Shown: positions 59,663 to 64,000 of the stretch, one piece after another
Numbering within the stretch: the stretch's first letter is position 1
Layout: each line of letters starts with the position of its first letter
DNA from: 62-47 sp039808365
GTDB lineage: Bacteria > Pseudomonadota > Alphaproteobacteria > Rhizobiales > Xanthobacteraceae
Reading direction: 5' to 3'
Assembly: GCA_039808365.1 (NCBI GenBank)
Contig: JBDHSX010000001.1
Span: forward strand, 1 to 64,000
Length of the DNA stretch: 64,000 nt
Notes under the pieces: model-generated
Database searches by the model: none
The model's input: the letters and a program-made list of their open reading frames with translations, nothing else
What the model was told of the DNA's origin: nothing
Position numbers and translations under genes: made by a program

Positions 59663-61172
59663 AGCGGGTTCTCCCCGCATCCAGCCGCTTTCCGTCCTCC
59701 CGGTCTTTTTCGACCTCGCCGGCAAACGCGCGGTTGTCGCGGGCGGCACGGACGGCGCGGCCTGGAAGGCCGAATTGCTGATGGCGGCCGGCGCTCGGGT
59801 CGAGGTCTATGCGCCGCGGGAGCAACTGTCCGACGAGATGCGCCGCATCGTGGAGCGTGGCCCGACGATCCGCCACCACGATCGGGTTTGGGAGCCGTCA
59901 TGCCTCGCTCACGCCGCCGTCGCGCTCGCCGACGCCGGGGACGATGTCGAAGCGGCCGCTTTCGAGGCCGCCGCCCGTGCCGCCGGCGCGGCCTGCAATA
60001 TCATCGACAAGCCTGCGTTCTGCCACTTCCAGTTCGGCGCCATCGTCAACCGCTCGCCGGTCGTGGTGGGAATTTCGACGACGGGGGCAGCGCCCATTCT
60101 GGGGCAGGCGATCCGGCGGCGCATCGAAACGCTGCTACCGTCGTCGCTGGCGCAATGGGCGGCGCTGGCGCGCGACATGCGTGAACGGGTCGTCAAGTCG
60201 CTGACACCCGGCCGCCGCCGCGCTTTCTGGGAACGCTTGGCGGATCGCGCCTTCGGGCCCGCGCCGACGGCAACGACTGAGCGTGAACTGCGCGAGACGA
60301 TGGCGGCGGGACCGGAGGCTCAACACGGCCATGTCACCTTTGTCGGGGCCGGGCCGGGCGACGCGGAGTTGCTGACCTTGAAGGCCGTCCGCGCCTTGCA
60401 GGCCGCCGACGTCATCCTTTTCGATGACCTCGTGGCCGACGAGGTGCTCGAACTGGCGCGGCGCGAGGCCAAGCGCATCCTGGTCGGCAAGCGGGCGGGA
60501 CGACCAGGTTGCAAGCAGCACGAGATCAACGACATGATGGTGAGCCTTGCGAAAGCCGGTCGTCGTGTCGTGCGGCTGAAGTCCGGCGATCCGATGATCT
60601 TCGGCCGCGCCGGCGAGGAAATCGAGACATTGGTTCGCGAGGGCATCAGCTACGACGCCGTTCCGGGGATCACCGCCGGCCTCGCGATGGCTTCAGCGCT
60701 CGGCGTTTCACTCACGCATCGCGACCACGCCAAATCCGTCCGCCTGGTGACGGGCCATTCCAAGCACGGCGGCCTGCCGGAGGACGTGGACTGGCGCGCG
60801 ATCGCCGATCCGAGCGCGACGACGATCTTCTACATGGCTGGCAGGACTTGCGGCGCGATCGCGTCCCGGTTGATCGCCAACGGGATGCCGGAGACGGCGC
60901 GCGTGACCGTGGCCACCGATATCGGACGAACGAGTCAGCAGTTTCGCAGCGGAACGCTTGTCGAACTTCAGGATGTCGTATCGCAATTCGACGGCTCGAA
61001 GCCGATGCTGATCGGCATCGGTGAGGTATTTGGCGCGAGCATGCCGGACATAGCTCGGTTCCCGCTGGGCGAAGTGTCAGCGTGTCACTCAAGAGAGAGT
61101 GCAATCAGTTCTTCCGTGATGGAGCCACCTCCCACCGGGAAAACAATGTATTGCTTGCCGCTCGCCAGATAG
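59634..61172 (+). CDS. cysG: sirohaem synthase CysG (uroporphyrinogen methyltransferase / precorrin-2 dehydrogenase)
   Basis: This is a 512-residue bifunctional enzyme. Residues about 20-215 form the precorrin-2 dehydrogenase/ferrochelatase part (VLPVFFDLAGKRAVVAGGTD). Residues about 235-480 form the SUMT methyltransferase (GHVTFVGAGPGDAELLTLKA; VRLKSGDPMIFGRAGEE; YDAVPGITAGLAMASALGVS). It makes sirohaem for NirB. The frame continues about 28 residues beyond the family's usual end and through the 3' end of the convergent PQQ-dehydrogenase gene (88-bp overlap), so the original stop appears to have been lost. The start overlaps nasA; a later start near 59680 is possible. Confidence 0.88.
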   Translation: MRAVSWQPSEAGSPRIQPLSVLPVFFDLAGKRAVVAGGTDGAAWKAELLMAAGARVEVYAPREQLSDEMRRIVERGPTIRHHDRVWEPSCLAHAAVALADAGDDVEAAAFEAAARAAGAACNIIDKPAFCHFQFGAIVNRSPVVVGISTTGAAPILGQAIRRRIETLLPSSLAQWAALARDMRERVVKSLTPGRRRAFWERLADRAFGPAPTATTERELRETMAAGPEAQHGHVTFVGAGPGDAELLTLKAVRALQAADVILFDDLVADEVLELARREAKRILVGKRAGRPGCKQHEINDMMVSLAKAGRRVVRLKSGDPMIFGRAGEEIETLVREGISYDAVPGITAGLAMASALGVSLTHRDHAKSVRLVTGHSKHGGLPEDVDWRAIADPSATTIFYMAGRTCGAIASRLIANGMPETARVTVATDIGRTSQQFRSGTLVELQDVVSQFDGSKPMLIGIGEVFGASMPDIARFPLGEVSACHSRESAISSSVMEPPPTGKTMYCLPLAR

Positions 61173-63073
61173 GTGATCGGCGCGCCGGTTGCGTTGGCCG
61201 GCAGCGCGATCTCCGCAAGCATCTTGCCGTCTGCTTTATCGTAGACCCAAAGATGCGGATCGAAATTATGAAGTTCCAGGACCGGCATGTTGAGTCCCGG
61301 CACCAAATGCGGTGGATCATAATATCCCGCCTGCACGACGATCATGACCGTCTTCGTCACCAGAACCCAGCTGCGAAACGGCAAACCCAGCTGTTGATGG
61401 ATGCCAAGCTTCCGAACCGCATCCATGGCCTCGCCGTGTCCCACCGGAATACGCCAGCGGTGCGCGCCCTTGTTCATATCGATCGCGACGATGCTGCCAA
61501 ATGGCGGCTTGAGCAATGGTAGCCCGCGCGGGCCGGACAGATATTTCGACTTTCCGATAAAGTCGTAGGTCGATTCCCACGGCTCCGGCTTGACCACTAT
61601 TGCGAGCGAGGGCTGACGGTATGTCCCGACATAGAGCATGCCTGTTTCGGGATCGACCGCCGCCCCGGCCCAATTGGCCCCGCCGGCCTTGCCAGGGACC
61701 TGGACCGTGCCTTGCAACGACGGCGGCGTGAACAAACCGCCGCGATCATAGCCGGCGACGAGGTCGATCGCTTCCTTGTGAATCTCCGGCGTCAGGTCAA
61801 TCAGATCGTCATCGCGCGCACTTTGCAGATCGAACGGCGCGGGTCGGGTTGGAACAGGTTGGGTCGCGGACGCCCTCTCTCCCGGAACCGCCGAGGCCGG
61901 CACGGGCTGCTCCTCGATCGGCCACACCGGCTTGCCGGTGACACGATCGAAGACATAGACAAAGGCCTGCTTCGTCACCTGCGCGACGGCCTTGATCGGT
62001 TTGCCGTCGACTGTGACGTCGATCAGGTTCGGCGCGGCGGGTGGATCGTAGTCCCACAGACCATGATGGACCAGCTGATAGTGCCAGACCTTTCTGCCGG
62101 TCGCCGCGTCGAGGCATACCAGGCTGTCGCCGTAGAGACCGTCACCGAGGCGGTGGCCGCCGTAATAGTCATTGCTCGGGGTGCTGACGGGCAGGTAGAC
62201 GTAGCCGAGTTCCTCGTCCGCGCTCATCGGCGCCCAGACGTTGGCGTTTCCGGTTTCCTTCCAGGACTCGTTCTCCCAGGTCTCGACGCCGGGCTCGCCC
62301 GCTTGCGCCACGGTGTGGAAGGTCCAGACCAGTCGCCCGGTGACAACGTCGAAGCCACGGACATCGCCCGGCGGCAAAGGCCGCTTGCCCCACCAATCAA
62401 GGACCGAGGAGCCGACCACGATCACCCCGCGCACGATCACCGGCGGCGAGGTCATTGTATAGTCACCGCGCTCGACAGGGCGGCGCAGGCCCTCAGCCAG
62501 ATCGACCCGGCCATCGATCCCGAACGTCGGCACGGGTTTCCCGGTTTTGGCGTCGAGCGCGATCATTTGCGCGAAGGCGGTCAGGATCACGATGCGCTCG
62601 TCGCTGCCGTTGCGCCAATAGGCAACGCCGCGATGGGTCCATCCGAGGTTGGCCGGCATCCCAAGGCCGTTCTCGTAGATCTTTGGATCGAAAATCCATT
62701 TGGTCTTGCCCGTGACGGCGTCGATCGCGGCGACCTGTGATAGGGAGGTCGAGGTGTAGAGCACCCCGGCCACCATCAGCGGCGTCGATTCATTGGCGAA
62801 GCTCGGCCCCGCCGCCGGATTGGCCTCATGGATGGCCTGATCGGGAGACGGCCAACGCCATTTGATGCGCAAATTCCTGGCGGTGGTGCGATCGATCTGG
62901 GTCAGCGGCGAATAATGTGCGGCGGCGTAGGTGCCGCCATAAGCGGGCCATTCGCCGTTCGTCAGCGCTTCCCTCGAATTGGCCTGAGCCGGGATAGTCT
63001 GTGCTTGCATCGCGCAAGGCGCGCTCAACAGCATCAGCCCCACGCCGATCCACGCACCGCGGATGAACAGCAT
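61085..63073 (-). CDS. PQQ-dependent membrane/periplasmic dehydrogenase (glucose-dehydrogenase-like quinoprotein)
   Basis: This is a 662-residue quinoprotein with signal peptide (LFIRGAWIGVGLMLLSAPCA, cleavage near MQA-QT) and a PQQ beta-propeller with repeated W-motifs, such as AAIDAVTGKTKWIFDP, VRGFDVVTGRLVWTFHTV and VCLDAATGRKVWHYQLVHHG. HHGLWDYDPPAAPNLIDV is the glucose/quinate dehydrogenase-type active-site segment. It lacks the N-terminal five-helix domain of Gcd and has no CxxCH haem motif, so it needs a separate electron acceptor. GGAGAG before ATG 63073 sets the start. The substrate is probably an alcohol, aldose or polyol. Its 3' end overlaps cysG. Confidence 0.85.
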   Translation of the reverse strand: MLFIRGAWIGVGLMLLSAPCAMQAQTIPAQANSREALTNGEWPAYGGTYAAAHYSPLTQIDRTTARNLRIKWRWPSPDQAIHEANPAAGPSFANESTPLMVAGVLYTSTSLSQVAAIDAVTGKTKWIFDPKIYENGLGMPANLGWTHRGVAYWRNGSDERIVILTAFAQMIALDAKTGKPVPTFGIDGRVDLAEGLRRPVERGDYTMTSPPVIVRGVIVVGSSVLDWWGKRPLPPGDVRGFDVVTGRLVWTFHTVAQAGEPGVETWENESWKETGNANVWAPMSADEELGYVYLPVSTPSNDYYGGHRLGDGLYGDSLVCLDAATGRKVWHYQLVHHGLWDYDPPAAPNLIDVTVDGKPIKAVAQVTKQAFVYVFDRVTGKPVWPIEEQPVPASAVPGERASATQPVPTRPAPFDLQSARDDDLIDLTPEIHKEAIDLVAGYDRGGLFTPPSLQGTVQVPGKAGGANWAGAAVDPETGMLYVGTYRQPSLAIVVKPEPWESTYDFIGKSKYLSGPRGLPLLKPPFGSIVAIDMNKGAHRWRIPVGHGEAMDAVRKLGIHQQLGLPFRSWVLVTKTVMIVVQAGYYDPPHLVPGLNMPVLELHNFDPHLWVYDKADGKMLAEIALPANATGAPITYLASGKQYIVFPVGGGSITEELIALSLE

Positions 63074-63383
63074 TTGTTCTCTCCTGGACCGCTTTCCTGA
63101 AAACATATCGCGGACCGAAGACTATTGAAAACGCTATCACGAAATGGGGCGCCAAAAGAGCCAAAGACAAGATCTGGCGGGTTCGCGTCCGGATCAACAG
63201 CCTCGCCGGCGTGGCGCGGGCTTGGCCTTCACCTCTCTTGAAATTTTCGGCAGGTTCGATTTCCTTGTACGGTTCAAACCAGACGGACGACCATCGCGGA
63301 ATGGTGTTGTCGTTCCCTTGGCTGTGCTAGGTTACCCATCGTTCTGAAGCGAAAGAGTTTTCATCCGCGGTTACGAGAGAAAA

Positions 63384-64000
63384 ATGCCGAACTTCAAGAA
63401 GCGATCCATATTCCTTCCCGTCATGGCGATTCTGACTTTTATTTTTGTAAGCGGCCATCCCTCTCGTGCCCAGACCTTGAGTGCGGTGAAACAGCGCGGC
63501 ACGCTGAATTGCGGTGTCAGCCAGGGATTGCTGGGGTTCTCAAGCAAGGATGACAAGGGCGTCTGGACGGGCTTTGACGTCGATGTTTGTCGCGCCATCG
63601 CGGCCGTGATCTTTGATGATCCGGCAAAAGTGACCTTTGTCCCGCTGGATACAACCGAGCGATTCGCGGCGTTGCAATCGAACAAAATCGATATTCTATC
63701 CCGAAACTCCACCTGGACGATGTCGCGGGAAGGCTCGCTCGGCTTGATGTTCGTCGGCGTGGCGTATTTCGATGGGCAGGGATTTCTGCTCCGTCGTGAC
63801 GCCGATATCGACACCGCCTTGCAGCTTGGCGGCAAAACGGTGTGCGCCCAAACCGGGACGACAACCGAAATGAATGTGTCCGACTATTTTCGCGCCAACG
63901 ACATGCCGCTGAAGGTGGCAACCTTCGATACCGCGGAAGCAAGTCGGAAGGCATATGATGATCGTCAATGCGATGTGCTCACAAGCGACGTTTCGCAACT
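63384..64000 (+). CDS. amino-acid-type ABC transporter binding protein (AapJ-like), 3' end beyond window
   Basis: The first 205 residues of a plus-strand gene are present. A signal peptide (RSIFLPVMAILTFIFVSGHP, cleavage near SRA-QT) is followed by the family 3 (PF00497) fold: TLSAVKQRGTLNCGVSQGLL, GFDVDVCRAIAAVIF, SRNSTWTMSREGSLGLMFVG and GKTVCAQTGTTTEMNV. These segments match the general L-amino-acid binding protein AapJ, about 340 residues in full. The reading frame is still open at base 64000. Transporter subunits probably follow outside the window. Confidence 0.86.
   Translation, partial: MPNFKKRSIFLPVMAILTFIFVSGHPSRAQTLSAVKQRGTLNCGVSQGLLGFSSKDDKGVWTGFDVDVCRAIAAVIFDDPAKVTFVPLDTTERFAALQSNKIDILSRNSTWTMSREGSLGLMFVGVAYFDGQGFLLRRDADIDTALQLGGKTVCAQTGTTTEMNVSDYFRANDMPLKVATFDTAEASRKAYDDRQCDVLTSDVSQ

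Noticed and set aside
56612..59749. Very long antisense open frame (over 1,000 codons) opposite nirD-nasA
   Set aside because: It mirrors the high-GC third positions of nasA, has Arg/Asp/Gly-rich composition with no recognisable domains, and the plus strand encodes a full NasA.

Overview
The window is GC-rich, densely coded and free of obvious insertion elements. It reads as an alphaproteobacterium of the order Hyphomicrobiales, most likely Nitrobacteraceae (Bradyrhizobium, Rhodopseudomonas, Afipia and relatives). The clues are ICE-type (Irr) iron boxes, FixK/NnrR-type TTG-N8-CAA boxes, a cbb3 oxidase operon with pseudoazurin and DUF2189, NasS/NasT control of nitrate assimilation, and a bipartite GC-rich palindromic intergenic repeat of the kind common in Bradyrhizobium-like genomes. 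Genus assignment is inference.

Layout. 0-6.4 kb (minus strand): a tightly overlapping operon of TonB-dependent receptor, NMT1/TauA-like binding protein, permease, ATPase, NnrS and a small probably frameshifted frame, preceded by a near-perfect ICE box. 6.7-15 kb (plus): a Crp/Fnr-type regulator, an AraC regulator and a full siderophore uptake locus (FhuA-like receptor, IroE/Fes-like esterase, FecB/C/E-like ABC transporter). 15-21.3 kb: an unusual cassette of nucleotidyltransferase, TPR-glycosyltransferase-DUF6165 fusion, a Thr-rich repeat protein with a Tat-like N-terminus, a PqqD-HPr-kinase fusion and an unrecognised protein. This is the best candidate for an undescribed system. 21.5-27.8 kb: TetR regulator divergent from a sulfonate/taurine-type ABC transporter, an epimerase-like protein and a split transketolase.

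28-34 kb (minus): pseudoazurin, an unknown protein, ccoNOQP, a small membrane protein and DUF2189, forming a microaerobic respiration block. 34.2-41.5 kb: GntR regulator, EctD-like dioxygenase and SAF-domain homoserine-dehydrogenase-like enzyme, divergent from a TRAP transporter across a 22-bp perfect palindrome. 41.9-44.6 kb: an IorAB-type molybdenum hydroxylase. 45-50.5 kb: LacI regulator divergent from an FAD oxidoreductase, an IlvD/Edd dehydratase and a solitary LivJ-type binding protein, with two LacI operators two helical turns apart.

50.7-61.2 kb: assimilatory nitrate cluster nasT-nasS-narK-nirB-nirD-nasA-cysG. Between nasS and narK lie a textbook sigma-54 promoter and a leader with ANTAR-type hexaloop hairpins overlapping an intrinsic terminator. 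NasS is expected to sense nitrate and release NasT, which then antiterminates the leader so that transporter, reductases and siroheme synthase are made together. 61-64 kb: a PQQ-dependent dehydrogenase convergent with and overlapping cysG, then the 5' part of an amino-acid-type ABC binding protein that runs off the window.
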